From: an uncultured Christensenella sp.
GTDB lineage: Bacteria; Bacillota; Clostridia; Christensenellales; UBA3700
DNA length: 22,697 nt
Assembly (NCBI GenBank): GCA_910577795.1
Contig: CAJTNW010000027.1
Coordinates: 1-22,697, forward strand
Reading direction: 5' to 3'
Below, piece by piece: positions 1-7,499 of this stretch. Within the stretch, counting starts at the first letter, position 1, and every line of letters begins with the position of its first letter. Position numbers and translations under genes: made by a program. Under the pieces are notes generated by a model. That model ran no database searches. It was not told the origin of the DNA and was given only the letters and a program-made list of their open reading frames with translations.

Positions 1-18
1 ATAAAATTATATCCTGCA

Positions 19-234
19 TCATAATACTGAGTGGCCCCAATTTTGTTTATTAATATTTAATTTATTTGTTATATCTATAGCAAAACTTAAAAATACTGCC
101 CCTATTAAACTCGCACCAATATTACAACTCAATATATAACCCGAATAATATGGATTAATAAAATATAAACATATCAATATTATTGAAAGTATTAAAAAAA
201 ATAGATATATTAAATAAATGATTTTTTTACTCAT
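19..234 (-). CDS. Small two-helix membrane protein, coupled to methyltransferase
   Basis: Unrecognised 71-residue protein. A short basic N-terminus (MSKK) leads into a long hydrophobic helix (about residues 5-27). After a short polar turn (NPYYSGY) comes a second, Gly/Ala-containing helix (about 33-53), and then a polar tail ending in a TGA stop. Its ATG overlaps the TAA stop of the upstream methyltransferase by one base (TAATG), so translation is probably coupled and the two proteins belong to one operon. The short, abrupt tail could mean that this is the membrane anchor of a longer ancestral protein that has been truncated, but the 18 bases left in the window cannot show this. Function unknown; the operon position suggests a link to the restriction-modification locus, which is inference. 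Confidence 0.55.
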   Translation of the reverse strand: MSKKIIYLIYLFFLILSIILICLYFINPYYSGYILSCNIGASLIGAVFLSFAIDITNKLNINKQNWGHSVL

Positions 235-2261
235 TATAGTACCCTCCTTTTAGTAGTTGGTGAATATGTATTGAAAATTTGTTCAAAGTTTATACATATG
301 CTGTCATTTGCAATTGAATTATCGCGGAATACTGCGTAAGTCGGTTTCATTTTAGCAATTTCTGTTACTACTTCGTCTGACAAATTACTATCAAAACAGC
401 AAATTAAGTTGCCATCATTTACGTTAAACACTTTTTTACCATATATATCTAGTGTTTTTATTTCACTTGATAACATTACTCCCATATCAAGCATAACTTG
501 AAACAATAAGTCTTCTGCTGACCTATCTTCTTTAATATTATCTTCAAGGCTAGTTAACATATCCTGAGATAAATTTTCTGGATTATAATAAACATCTTTC
601 ATACAACTATCATCAAGTTTTAATACACGGAAGCCTATATCTAAATTTTCAGCATTTGGATATTCATCCTTAATTTTTTTACCCGCTCTACGAATACGTT
701 CTTTTCCTATTTCTGTTAAAAGATGTTTTTTCTTAAGTTCATCACATAACTCAATAGCATTTTCTGCTATTTCCCTTGCTTCTTTAGAAACTTTAGATAG
801 ATTTATATCTAAATTTTCTGGTAATTGTACTAATACATATTGTCTATTGCCTTTGTCAAGAGCATTTGCTAATAAAGTAGCATGAGCCGTAGTCCCTGAA
901 CCAGAGAAAAAATCTAAAACAATAAATTTATTATGATGTATATTCTTATTTTCATCATATAACAAGTTCATAAAATATAATATTAGTGATACTGGTTTAG
1001 GATATGAAAAACATTTTTTATCCATTAGGTCATTAAGGTCATTTGTTGCATTCTCACTTGTATTGATTTTAATTCCATTACGGTCTTTTGCACAAAATTC
1101 ATTTTTTGCATTAGTAAATAATATTTGTTTTGGTGACACTGTACTGGTTTTATCTTCTCCATAAATAGCCCTAATTGCAAAAGTCTCAGTTTTTACCCAA
1201 AATGTTGTTCCTTTTTTAATTTCATCTTGAACTGTAGAATTTGACCATCTTGATTTAAATTCTAGTATAAATTCATTTTTATTTTTTGAATTTTCTACTA
1301 CAACCGGAGTTAGTAGTTTATAATCAGCACTTGTAGTTTTTGTATATGTGCCATCTTTGATATTAAATTTTACGCAACCAGCAGGAAATTTTAGTTGATT
1401 TTTGCTATTTGAGGCATTAAACAATGGAGCATCTCCTAATTCTTTATTAACAAATTCTACTAAAAGTTTTTTGTATATTCCATTTGCAAATGATTTTTCT
1501 TTAGCATAACAATATATATAGTCAGCATTAGAATAATAATTTAGTTTTTGTCTACCAAAATGTTGAGTTTTTTCCCAAATAAAATCAGTAATGAAATTAA
1601 ACTCACCAAAAATTTCATCGCAGATTTTTTTGATATTTGCTTGTTCTTTTTCTCCAATAGATATAAAAATTACACCATCATCTGTAAGTAAATCTTTTGC
1701 AAGTTTTAGTCGCATATACATCATACTTAGCCAATCAGAATGGAACTTACCATTACTATCATTATTTTGAAATAATTTATTACCTTGCTCATCATAACTT
1801 TTGCTTGCTTTCAAATATTCTTCTACTGATGTTGCAAAATCATCTCCATACACAAAATCACTACCTGTATTGTATGGTGGGTCAATATATATCATTTTTA
1901 CTTTATTTAAATATGTATGACGCAATAATTTAAGTACATCTAAATTGTCTCCCTCTATGTAAAGATTTTTTGTTTTATCAAAATCTACACTTTCCTCTCT
2001 GCAAGGTCTTAGTGTAGCATTTATTGGAGAATTTGCAGTAAGTATCGCTTGTTTTTTTCCTGGCCAAGACATTGTATATCTTTCGTCATTGCCTTCAACA
2101 ACAATATCACTTAATTCTTGCTTAAGCAAGTCAAAGTCCACCATTTTAACTACTTTACCATTGCTATCTGTTCCCTCACTTATACAATTTGGGAACAAAT
2201 TCGCTATTTTATCAATATTTGTGTTTACTAGATTTTCGGTTTGCATTTTTAATTTTTCCAC
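234..2261 (-). CDS. mod: Type III-style (beta-class) adenine DNA methyltransferase
   Basis: Modification subunit expected to transfer a methyl group from S-adenosylmethionine to adenine in DNA. The catalytic motif DPPYNTG (residues 127-133) precedes the AdoMet-binding motif FFSGSGTTAHA (451-461). That order is the beta class typical of type III Mod proteins. The stretch between them (roughly 230-430) is the likely target-recognition region, and 490-675 a C-terminal domain. The length of 675 residues fits Mod. The start is GTG at 2261, preceded by AAGGAG at a good spacing; an in-frame ATG six codons in has no better site. The gene ends in a one-base overlap with a small membrane-protein gene. 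No Res helicase/nuclease is in the window; it could lie to the left of position 1, or the enzyme could be a solitary methyltransferase. No simple repeat tract suggesting phase variation was seen in the coding region. Confidence 0.9.
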   Translation of the reverse strand: MEKLKMQTENLVNTNIDKIANLFPNCISEGTDSNGKVVKMVDFDLLKQELSDIVVEGNDERYTMSWPGKKQAILTANSPINATLRPCREESVDFDKTKNLYIEGDNLDVLKLLRHTYLNKVKMIYIDPPYNTGSDFVYGDDFATSVEEYLKASKSYDEQGNKLFQNNDSNGKFHSDWLSMMYMRLKLAKDLLTDDGVIFISIGEKEQANIKKICDEIFGEFNFITDFIWEKTQHFGRQKLNYYSNADYIYCYAKEKSFANGIYKKLLVEFVNKELGDAPLFNASNSKNQLKFPAGCVKFNIKDGTYTKTTSADYKLLTPVVVENSKNKNEFILEFKSRWSNSTVQDEIKKGTTFWVKTETFAIRAIYGEDKTSTVSPKQILFTNAKNEFCAKDRNGIKINTSENATNDLNDLMDKKCFSYPKPVSLILYFMNLLYDENKNIHHNKFIVLDFFSGSGTTAHATLLANALDKGNRQYVLVQLPENLDINLSKVSKEAREIAENAIELCDELKKKHLLTEIGKERIRRAGKKIKDEYPNAENLDIGFRVLKLDDSCMKDVYYNPENLSQDMLTSLEDNIKEDRSAEDLLFQVMLDMGVMLSSEIKTLDIYGKKVFNVNDGNLICCFDSNLSDEVVTEIAKMKPTYAVFRDNSIANDSICINFEQIFNTYSPTTKRRVL

Positions 2262-2298
2262 TATTTTCTCCTTTTTATCATATCAATGATACTTACTA

Positions 2299-2336
2299 CT
2301 AAGTGTCAGAAAAAGTATACTTTTTCTGACACTTAG
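2299..2336. repeat. Perfect 38-bp palindrome, copy 1 of twin pair
   Basis: The half-arm CTAAGTGTCAGAAAAAGTA is followed directly by its exact complement, centred on GTATAC. The site lies 38 bp before the methyltransferase GTG, between that gene and a possible promoter. The inner 28 bp recur exactly at 2440-2467. It could be an operator for a dimeric regulator or a structural element in the mRNA leader. Confidence 0.85.
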
Positions 2337-2340
2337 AGGC

Positions 2341-2369
2341 TTGACAAAAAACAGTTTATTTTGTATTAT
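2341..2369 (+). promoter_or_regulatory. Sigma-A-like promoter facing away from mod
   Basis: A perfect TTGACA (2341-2346) sits 17 bases before TATTAT (2364-2369) on the plus strand. It directly follows palindrome copy 1. No plus-strand gene lies downstream; a transcript would start near 2376, cross palindrome copy 2 and run antisense to the lipoprotein gene. Good match to consensus, but in AT-rich DNA function is unproven. Confidence 0.45.
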
Positions 2370-2370
2370 T

Positions 2371-2400
2371 ATTGTATTAATATATATAAATAAATTACAA
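2371..2400 (-). promoter_or_regulatory. Possible promoter for the methyltransferase operon
   Basis: On the minus strand TTGTAA (2400-2395), 18 bases of spacer and TACAAT (2376-2371) form a moderate sigma-A-like match. Transcription would start near 2364 and place palindrome copy 1 inside the mRNA leader of the methyltransferase gene. Confidence 0.3.
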
Positions 2401-2439
2401 TTAATAACTATTATTTATAAAAAACCAAAATAAAAAATT

Positions 2440-2467
2440 TGTCAGAAAAAGTATACTTTTTCTGACA
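2440..2467. repeat. Perfect 28-bp palindrome, copy 2 of twin pair
   Basis: The half-arm TGTCAGAAAAAGTA is followed by its exact complement, identical to the core of the copy at 2299-2336. The centres are 136 bp apart. On the minus strand the hairpin is followed by a T-rich stretch (AATTTTTTATTTT), so this copy could also act as a terminator for the upstream lipoprotein gene that ends at 2504. The stem has only four G-C pairs. Confidence 0.85.
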
Positions 2468-2503
2468 CTTTATTTATGTTTTGTGTAAATAAATATAAAT
2501 TAT

Positions 2504-3202
2504 TTAATCAAAAATTAATGGCATAAGGGTTTTTGTAATCTCTAGATATCCTTTTGCATTTGGGTGTAGTCCATCGTAGGTGTAGTCTTTATTAAAGTTT
2601 CCGTCGCTATCTGCTAAAACGGCGGTTAAATCACTAAACAATACATTTTTTTGTGCTGTGGCAGATTCTATTTTATTATTTAGTTCAATTATCTCTTTAT
2701 TAGTTCTTTTTCCTACCATACTTGAATTAATAGATTTATTTACTGGATACAAGCCGCTTACAATTATTTTACTAACACCTTTATCCTTACATTTATCAAT
2801 TATATTATTTATATTGCTTATAATAGCACTATGCTCTCTTCCTTTTGCAATGTCATTTGTACCTACCAAAATATATACAATATCAGGGTTAATATTTAAA
2901 GCATTTTTATCCATTCTTTCAAGTAATCTATCTGAAGTATCACCACTAATTCCACGATTATAAACTCTTTTGTTTTTACCAGTAAACAATTCATAAGTAG
3001 GATACAATTCTATAATAGAATCTCCAATAAAAACAACTTGATTATGTTGTGCAGTCTCATTTAACAATTCATAGTTATCCATTTTAGTCATTTTTACAAT
3101 GTCATATTCAGTGGACTTATTACCCCCACACCCAACCAATACTAAAGTTAATAAAACTACAACAATTATAACTGCAAAATATACAAAACCTTTCCTCTTC
3201 AT
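2504..3202 (-). CDS. SGNH/GDSL-family hydrolase lipoprotein
   Basis: A predicted extracytoplasmic esterase or acylhydrolase of the SGNH family, anchored to the outer face of the membrane. The signal helix (residues 5-23) ends in a lipobox LVGC, giving lipidated Cys25. The family blocks are all present: GDS with nucleophile Ser62 (block I), Gly87 in ISGDTS (block II), GTND with Asn116 (block III) and DGLH with Asp210/His213 (block V). At 232 residues it fits the single-domain PAF-acetylhydrolase-like subgroup. The substrate cannot be read from sequence; deacetylation of surface or dietary glycans is common in this family. The start is ATG at 3202 after AGGGGGA. It has its own promoter and appears monocistronic. 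Confidence 0.88.
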   Translation of the reverse strand: MKRKGFVYFAVIIVVVLLTLVLVGCGGNKSTEYDIVKMTKMDNYELLNETAQHNQVVFIGDSIIELYPTYELFTGKNKRVYNRGISGDTSDRLLERMDKNALNINPDIVYILVGTNDIAKGREHSAIISNINNIIDKCKDKGVSKIIVSGLYPVNKSINSSMVGKRTNKEIIELNNKIESATAQKNVLFSDLTAVLADSDGNFNKDYTYDGLHPNAKGYLEITKTLMPLIFD

Positions 3203-3233
3203 GTTATCCCCCTATTATATTACTACATTTAAT

Positions 3234-3262
3234 ATTATATATTAATTCTATTTTGAAATCAA
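3234..3262 (-). promoter_or_regulatory. Promoter of the SGNH lipoprotein gene
   Basis: On the minus strand TTGATT (3262-3257), a 17-base spacer and TATAAT (3239-3234). Expected start near 3227 gives a leader of about 25 bases that holds the ribosome site. The same hexamer pair and spacing occurs before the large lipoprotein gene at 13918. Confidence 0.65.
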
Positions 3263-3345
3263 TATAATTTATAAAAACATTTTGTTTATAATGTTTTAAA
3301 CTATATATTGTTGAATTTATAATGTAACTTTATTCCAATAATTCA

Positions 3346-3375
3346 CTAAAAAAACGGCTTAAATAAAGCCGTTTT
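3346..3375 (-). terminator. Rho-independent terminator after pflA
   Basis: A 10-bp stem AAAACGGCTT (3351-3360) pairs with 3366-3375 around a 5-base loop, and on the minus strand it runs into a T tract. It lies 5 bases beyond the pflA stop codon. Confidence 0.85.
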
Positions 3376-3380
3376 ATTGT

Positions 3381-4106
3381 TTATATTTTTAGTTTACTAT
3401 TTGCATAAGACTGCAATTCTTTTAGTTTTGATACTGACAATGGCTCCACACCTTCCAAACGATATTTCATACCTAATTCGTTATATTTAAATACACCCAT
3501 TGTATGGTAACCTAATAATTCATACTTAATTATATTAGGATACTGGTTTACAATTTCGACATATTTGTCTATATCTTCAAAAGTATCGTTTATATTTGGC
3601 ACAACTACAGTTCTTACTAAAACTTTAACACCAAACTGGAGTGTTTTTTTTAGCATAGTAATAGTATTATCCAGTGAACCATTAGCATATTGCAAATAAT
3701 CTTCATTATTATGGAATTTTAAATCCACAATAACTAAATCGGTATAATGCAAAATTTCATTAATGTTATCAGGTATTACTGCACATGAAGTATCAATGGT
3801 ATTAGTAAGTCCTAATTCCGAATGTACTCTTTTAAATAACTCAAGTACACCATCTGACTGCATAAGTGGTTCACCACCTGTTACGGTCAGACCTCCTCCA
3901 TTTTTATAAAAAGATTTGTAATGTTGCATTTGCTCAATAACACTATCTACAGTTTTGGATTTACCAATACCACACTTCCAAGTATCTGGATTATGGCAAT
4001 AAACACATCTGTATGGGCAACCTTGCAAAAACAACGCATATCTTATACCCGCCCCTTCAAGAGTTGCAAAACTCTCGATAGAGTGGACATTTAATATAGT
4101 TTCCAT
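3381..4106 (-). CDS. pflA: Pyruvate formate-lyase activating enzyme (radical SAM)
   Basis: Cytoplasmic radical SAM glycyl-radical activase that abstracts hydrogen from the glycine of PflB, using a [4Fe-4S] cluster and S-adenosylmethionine. The cluster motif CxxxCxxC is at Cys30, Cys34 and Cys37 (GCPYRCVYCHNP). The GGE motif for SAM binding follows near residue 78 (TVTGGEP). The N-terminal IHSIE-type segment and the length of 241 residues fit the family; there is no extra ferredoxin domain as in other glycyl-radical activases. The gene follows pflB by 6 bases. No clear ribosome site precedes the ATG, so translation probably depends on ribosomes finishing pflB. A terminator follows immediately. 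Confidence 0.95.
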   Translation of the reverse strand: METILNVHSIESFATLEGAGIRYALFLQGCPYRCVYCHNPDTWKCGIGKSKTVDSVIEQMQHYKSFYKNGGGLTVTGGEPLMQSDGVLELFKRVHSELGLTNTIDTSCAVIPDNINEILHYTDLVIVDLKFHNNEDYLQYANGSLDNTITMLKKTLQFGVKVLVRTVVVPNINDTFEDIDKYVEIVNQYPNIIKYELLGYHTMGVFKYNELGMKYRLEGVEPLSVSKLKELQSYANSKLKI

Positions 4107-4112
4107 AAAATC

Positions 4113-6341
4113 TTATAATTTTTGGTGGAATGTTCTAGCAATAACTTCTTCTTGTTTATCACGAGTAAGTTTATTGAAGTTTACAGCATAACCACTTACA
4201 CGAACAGTAAGAGTTGGGTATTTGCCAGGATTATTCATTGCGTCAATTAATAATTCTCTGTTTAATACGTTAACATTCAAGTGATGAGCATCTCTACCAA
4301 AGTAACCATCAAGCATAGTTGTTAAGTTAGTAATTTGAGTTGGCTTATCTTTACCTAGTGCTTCTGGAGTAACTGAGAAAGTATTTGAAATACCATCACG
4401 GCAACTATCATAGTTCAATTTAGAAACACTTGTTAAACTTGCAACTGCACCGCTGCTATCTCTACCATGCATTGGGTTTGCACCTGGAGCAAATGGCTCT
4501 TTAGCACGACGTCCATCTGGAGTATTACCAGTTTTTCTACCATAAACTACGTTTGAAGTAATAGTCAATACACTCAATGTATGAGTTGCGTTACGGTAGC
4601 AAGGAGTTTTCTTTAATTTAGCATAGAAATCATCTGTAATATATTTAGCAATGCTATCAACTCTATCATCATCGTTACCATATTTAGGGAATTCACCCTC
4701 AGTTTTAAAGTCAACAATAACACCACGTTCATCCTTAATAGGAGTAACTTTAGCATATTTAATAGCACTCAAACTATCTGTTAATACAGAAAGACCACTA
4801 ATACCAAATGCCATCCATCTGTGAGGTTCTGTGTCATGGAAAGCCATAGTCAAACGCTCATATGCATATTTATCATGCATATAGTGGATAATATTTAAAG
4901 TATTAACATATAGGTTTGCAATCCAGTCACTGTATTTGTCGTAAGCCTCCATAACCTCTTCATAAACAAGTGGCTTGCCTTCTTCAAATACTTTGCCTTT
5001 TGGAGCAACTTGTTCGCCATGAACTTCGTCAACACCACCATTTAATGCCATTAACAATACTTTTGCCATATTGCATCTAGCACCAAAGAATTGCATTTGT
5101 TTACCAGTATCCATTGCAGAAACACAGCAAGCAATAGCATAGTCATTACCATATCTGCAACGCATTACATCATCATTTTCATATTGAATACTATCTGTAT
5201 CAATAGAAACTTGTGCACAGAAATTTTTGTATGCTTGAGGAAGTTTTTGACTCCACAAAATTGTAATATTAGGTTCACAACTGCTACCTAAGTTGTACAA
5301 AGTTTGTAGTACACGATAAGAGTTTTTAGTAACCATTGGATTACCTTCGCCATCTACACCAGCCTCACTCATAGTTACCCATGTAGGGTCACCAGCAAAT
5401 AGGTCATTGTACTCTTCAGTTCTTAAGTGACGAACCAAACGCAATTTAATAATTAAGTCATCCATAATCTCTTGTGCTTGCTCTTCTGTTAATACACCAT
5501 TTTTCAAATCTCTTTCAAAATAAATATCCAAGAAAGTTGAAATACGACCAATAGAGTTTGCAGCACCATTTTGCTCTTTTACTGAACCTAAGTATGCAAA
5601 GTAAGTGAATTGTACAGCCTCTTGTGCATTTTTAGCAGGGTTAGAAATATCAAAGCCATAGTTATTTGCAAGAACTTTTAATTGTTTCATGAATTCAATT
5701 TGCTTTGCAAGTTCTTCAACTATACGGATATTTTCTTCAGTCATATTTTTATTGCCATAAGCAACTTTGTCAGCCATTTTTTGTTGAATTAAGAAATCCA
5801 TACCATAAAGTGCTAATCTTCTGTAGTCACCTATCAAACGACCACGACCATAAGCATCTGGAAGACCTGTGATAATACCAACGTGTCTTGCTTTTCTCAT
5901 AGTCTCATTGTATGCTCTGAAAACACCATCGTTATGAGTAGTTCTGTACTTAAATTCGTCAAGAACTTTATCAGAAATCTTATATCCATAATTTTCGCAA
6001 GCAGAAATAGCCATTCTCTTACCACCAAACAAGTTTACACCACGAACAAGTGGAGCCTCTGTTTGTAAACCAACAATGATTTCTTTATCTTTATCGATAT
6101 AACCTGGGCCATAACTTAAAATAGATGTTTCTTTTTCTGTGTCAATGCCAACAACACCCTTTTCAGTTTCTTCTTTTAGCAAAGCATTTACCTTCTCCAT
6201 AACAGCAGAAGTTCTTTTTGTTGGTCCACATAAGAAACTTGCATCCCCATCGTAAAAAGTGTAGTTGCTTTTAATAAAGTCTGCTACATTGATACTTTCA
6301 GTCCAAACACCTTCGTTAAAACCTTTCCATTCCTCTCTCAT
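4113..6341 (-). CDS. pflB: Pyruvate formate-lyase (formate C-acetyltransferase)
   Basis: Glycyl-radical enzyme that converts pyruvate and coenzyme A to acetyl-CoA and formate in anaerobic fermentation; cytoplasmic. The adjacent catalytic cysteines are Cys405-Cys406 (YAIACCVSAM). The radical glycine is Gly717 in RVSGYAV close to the C-terminus, where the family expects it. At 742 residues it is close to the usual 750-760. The ATG at 6341 follows a strong GGAGGT site at 7 bases. It is the first gene of a two-gene operon with pflA 6 bases downstream and has a candidate promoter about 225 bases upstream, leaving a long leader. Confidence 0.97.
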   Translation of the reverse strand: MREEWKGFNEGVWTESINVADFIKSNYTFYDGDASFLCGPTKRTSAVMEKVNALLKEETEKGVVGIDTEKETSILSYGPGYIDKDKEIIVGLQTEAPLVRGVNLFGGKRMAISACENYGYKISDKVLDEFKYRTTHNDGVFRAYNETMRKARHVGIITGLPDAYGRGRLIGDYRRLALYGMDFLIQQKMADKVAYGNKNMTEENIRIVEELAKQIEFMKQLKVLANNYGFDISNPAKNAQEAVQFTYFAYLGSVKEQNGAANSIGRISTFLDIYFERDLKNGVLTEEQAQEIMDDLIIKLRLVRHLRTEEYNDLFAGDPTWVTMSEAGVDGEGNPMVTKNSYRVLQTLYNLGSSCEPNITILWSQKLPQAYKNFCAQVSIDTDSIQYENDDVMRCRYGNDYAIACCVSAMDTGKQMQFFGARCNMAKVLLMALNGGVDEVHGEQVAPKGKVFEEGKPLVYEEVMEAYDKYSDWIANLYVNTLNIIHYMHDKYAYERLTMAFHDTEPHRWMAFGISGLSVLTDSLSAIKYAKVTPIKDERGVIVDFKTEGEFPKYGNDDDRVDSIAKYITDDFYAKLKKTPCYRNATHTLSVLTITSNVVYGRKTGNTPDGRRAKEPFAPGANPMHGRDSSGAVASLTSVSKLNYDSCRDGISNTFSVTPEALGKDKPTQITNLTTMLDGYFGRDAHHLNVNVLNRELLIDAMNNPGKYPTLTVRVSGYAVNFNKLTRDKQEEVIARTFHQKL

Positions 6342-6567
6342 TTCAATACCTCCAAGATTATTAAAGCCAATTTCATATTCGGAATATTTATATGATGGCT
6401 GTTAAAAGTTATTTTAAAATACAATTTTAATGTTAATCATATTCCTCAAATATTATTTGTTTTATAATCACAAAATTTTAATTTTATCAAGTTAAAAAAT
6501 CAGTAATTTTTTAATAATATTTTGTGTCATATTTCTTACTTTTATTATATATTTTATTTGTATAAAT

Positions 6568-6596
6568 ATAATAACACATTTATATAAAAATGTCTA
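6568..6596 (-). promoter_or_regulatory. Candidate pflB-pflA promoter
   Basis: On the minus strand TAGACA (6596-6591), a 17-base spacer and TATTAT (6573-6568). Start would be near 6561, giving a 220-base leader before the pflB ATG. Five of six bases match at both hexamers. Confidence 0.5.
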
Positions 6597-6703
6597 GTCT
6601 TTTATCCAAAATTTTTCACATTATTTTTTTAAAAATCATATCCTCATAGTAGAAGAGAATAAATATAATTTTATGACGTAATTTTAATGATTTTTGCCAT
6701 AAA

Positions 6704-6737
6704 AATGAATAAAAAAATACACTTTGATTTATTCATT
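6704..6737. repeat. 10-bp inverted repeat upstream of Cys-rich gene
   Basis: AATGAATAAA (6704-6713) and its exact complement (6728-6737) are separated by 14 bases, just upstream of the CRP/FNR-like site. It could be an operator or a chance feature of AT-rich DNA. Confidence 0.4.
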
Positions 6738-6742
6738 ACAGA

Positions 6743-6758
6743 TGTGACAAATATCACT
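6743..6758. promoter_or_regulatory. CRP/FNR-family-like binding site
   Basis: TGTGACAAATATCACT holds GTGA and TCAC half-sites separated by 6 bases, the arrangement recognised by CRP/FNR-family regulators. Its centre is about 68 bp before the start expected from TATACT at 6807-6812, a distance compatible with activation of the Cys-rich gene. It is about 190 bp upstream of the pflB promoter. No regulator gene is in the window. Confidence 0.35.
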
Positions 6759-6843
6759 ATATTTTAACTGAAAATTATAGAAATTTTATGTCTTAATAAA
6801 TTTTATTATACTCTTTAAATCGCTATGAATTTGAGGTATATTT

Positions 6844-7152
6844 ATGTGTAATTTTAATTGCAATAATTGTAATAGAAATAATTGTTGTGGCTGCAACAAC
6901 TGGCCAAACAATATAAATAATTTATTTAATAACTATGGTTGCAATAATGCAAGAAGCGGCTGCGGCTGCAATTCTTGTGGTTGCAATAACAATTTTGGTT
7001 GCAACTCTTGTGGCTGTGGCAATGCTAGAAATGGCTGCGGTTGTGGCTATGGTTCTTGCAGCAACTTAGCAAACCAAGGTAATTTAAATGGTGCTCCTGT
7101 TTTTCTTGTATGGAATAGCAGAAATAATGGCTGTGGTTGCAACAATTGGTAA
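6844..7152 (+). CDS. Asn/Cys/Gly-rich small protein of unknown function
   Basis: Not recognised. The 102-residue product holds 33 Asn, 19 Cys and 16 Gly, mostly as CGC, GCGC and CNNC clusters. Internal repeats are visible: GCNSCGC at 41-47 and 52-58, NARxGCGC at 35-42 and 60-67, and CGCNNW at both 15-20 and the very C-terminus (97-102). The only hydrophobic stretch is APVFLVW (84-90). There is no signal peptide, so the protein is probably cytoplasmic or packaged within a spore or particle. The ATG follows GAGGT at 7 bases, and a terminator lies 230 bases downstream, both supporting a real gene. It could be a metal- or cluster-binding protein, a disulfide-cross-linked coat-like protein, or a modified-peptide precursor; no sequence feature decides between these. 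Confidence 0.75.
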   Translation: MCNFNCNNCNRNNCCGCNNWPNNINNLFNNYGCNNARSGCGCNSCGCNNNFGCNSCGCGNARNGCGCGYGSCSNLANQGNLNGAPVFLVWNSRNNGCGCNNW

Positions 7153-7379
7153 TCTGTAAATTTTTAATAAATTAACTAATACAATATTTATATAAATATA
7201 TAAATTATCATTATTGTCTTATTAATCTTTATTAAAAATAGTAATGATTATTATTTTAATCAAATTAAAACTAATATTCGTTATTAATTTTCAAATATAA
7301 AAGTAGTAACCATTATTAATTTATTCTATTATCTTTAAATAAATTTTATAACTAATAACTACTTTTATTTCATATAAAT
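7153..7379. other. AT-rich 3' region of the Cys-rich gene
   Basis: No gene is seen. The stretch is almost entirely A and T and holds an 11-bp inverted repeat, ATAAAAGTAGT at 7297-7307 against 7358-7368, before the terminator at 7380. If transcription runs from the Cys-rich gene to that terminator, the mRNA has a 3' untranslated region of about 230 bases. Confidence 0.4.
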
Positions 7380-7414
7380 AGCCCACTGCTTAATTGCAGC
7401 GGGCTTACTTTTTT
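7380..7414 (+). terminator. Rho-independent terminator after Cys-rich gene
   Basis: AGCCC (7380-7384) and CTGC (7386-7389) pair with GCAG (7396-7399) and GGGCT (7401-7405), with one A-C mismatch and a 6-base loop. A T tract follows on the plus strand only. Confidence 0.8.
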
Positions 7415-7457
7415 AATCTAAATATATTACATACATTTATCTATTACATAAATTATC

Positions 7458-7493
7458 AAAAAACCACCTTTTCAGTAAACACTGATATTGTGG
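7458..7493 (-). terminator. Terminator after the MATE gene
   Basis: CAGT/ACTG (7473-7476 with 7481-7484) forms an inner stem and CCAC/GTGG (7464-7467 with 7490-7493) an outer one, with an internal bulge. On the minus strand a run of six T follows. It lies only a few bases past the stop at 7500, which supports that stop as the original end of the MATE gene. Confidence 0.55.
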
Positions 7494-7499
7494 CTTGTT

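Larger units (their letters stand above)
6342..6843. other. Divergent intergenic region between pflB and Cys-rich gene
   Basis: A 502-base, very AT-rich region with no supported gene. It contains the pflB promoter candidate (6568-6596), a 10-bp inverted repeat (6704-6737), a CRP/FNR-like site (6743-6758) and a possible weak promoter of the Cys-rich gene (TATACT at 6807-6812 with a poor -35). No Rex-type palindrome matching the usual consensus was found. The 220-base pflB leader holds no recognised riboswitch. Confidence 0.6.

Noticed and set aside
1697..1933. Plus-strand open frame opposite the methyltransferase
   Set aside because: It is antisense to a clearly conserved gene and has no ribosome site or recognisable domain.
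2299..2467. CRISPR array or insertion-sequence ends
   Set aside because: Only two repeat copies with a 103-base gap, both self-palindromic; no cas gene, no transposase and no visible target duplication.
2658..2963. Plus-strand open frame opposite the SGNH lipoprotein
   Set aside because: Hydrophobic composition arises from the complement of the hydrolase codons; no start context or family pattern.
6844..7152. Modified-peptide (RiPP) precursor with pflA as its maturase
   Set aside because: The nearby radical SAM gene is a standard PflB activase with no SPASM or peptide-binding domain, and the Cys-rich gene is in a separate divergent unit.
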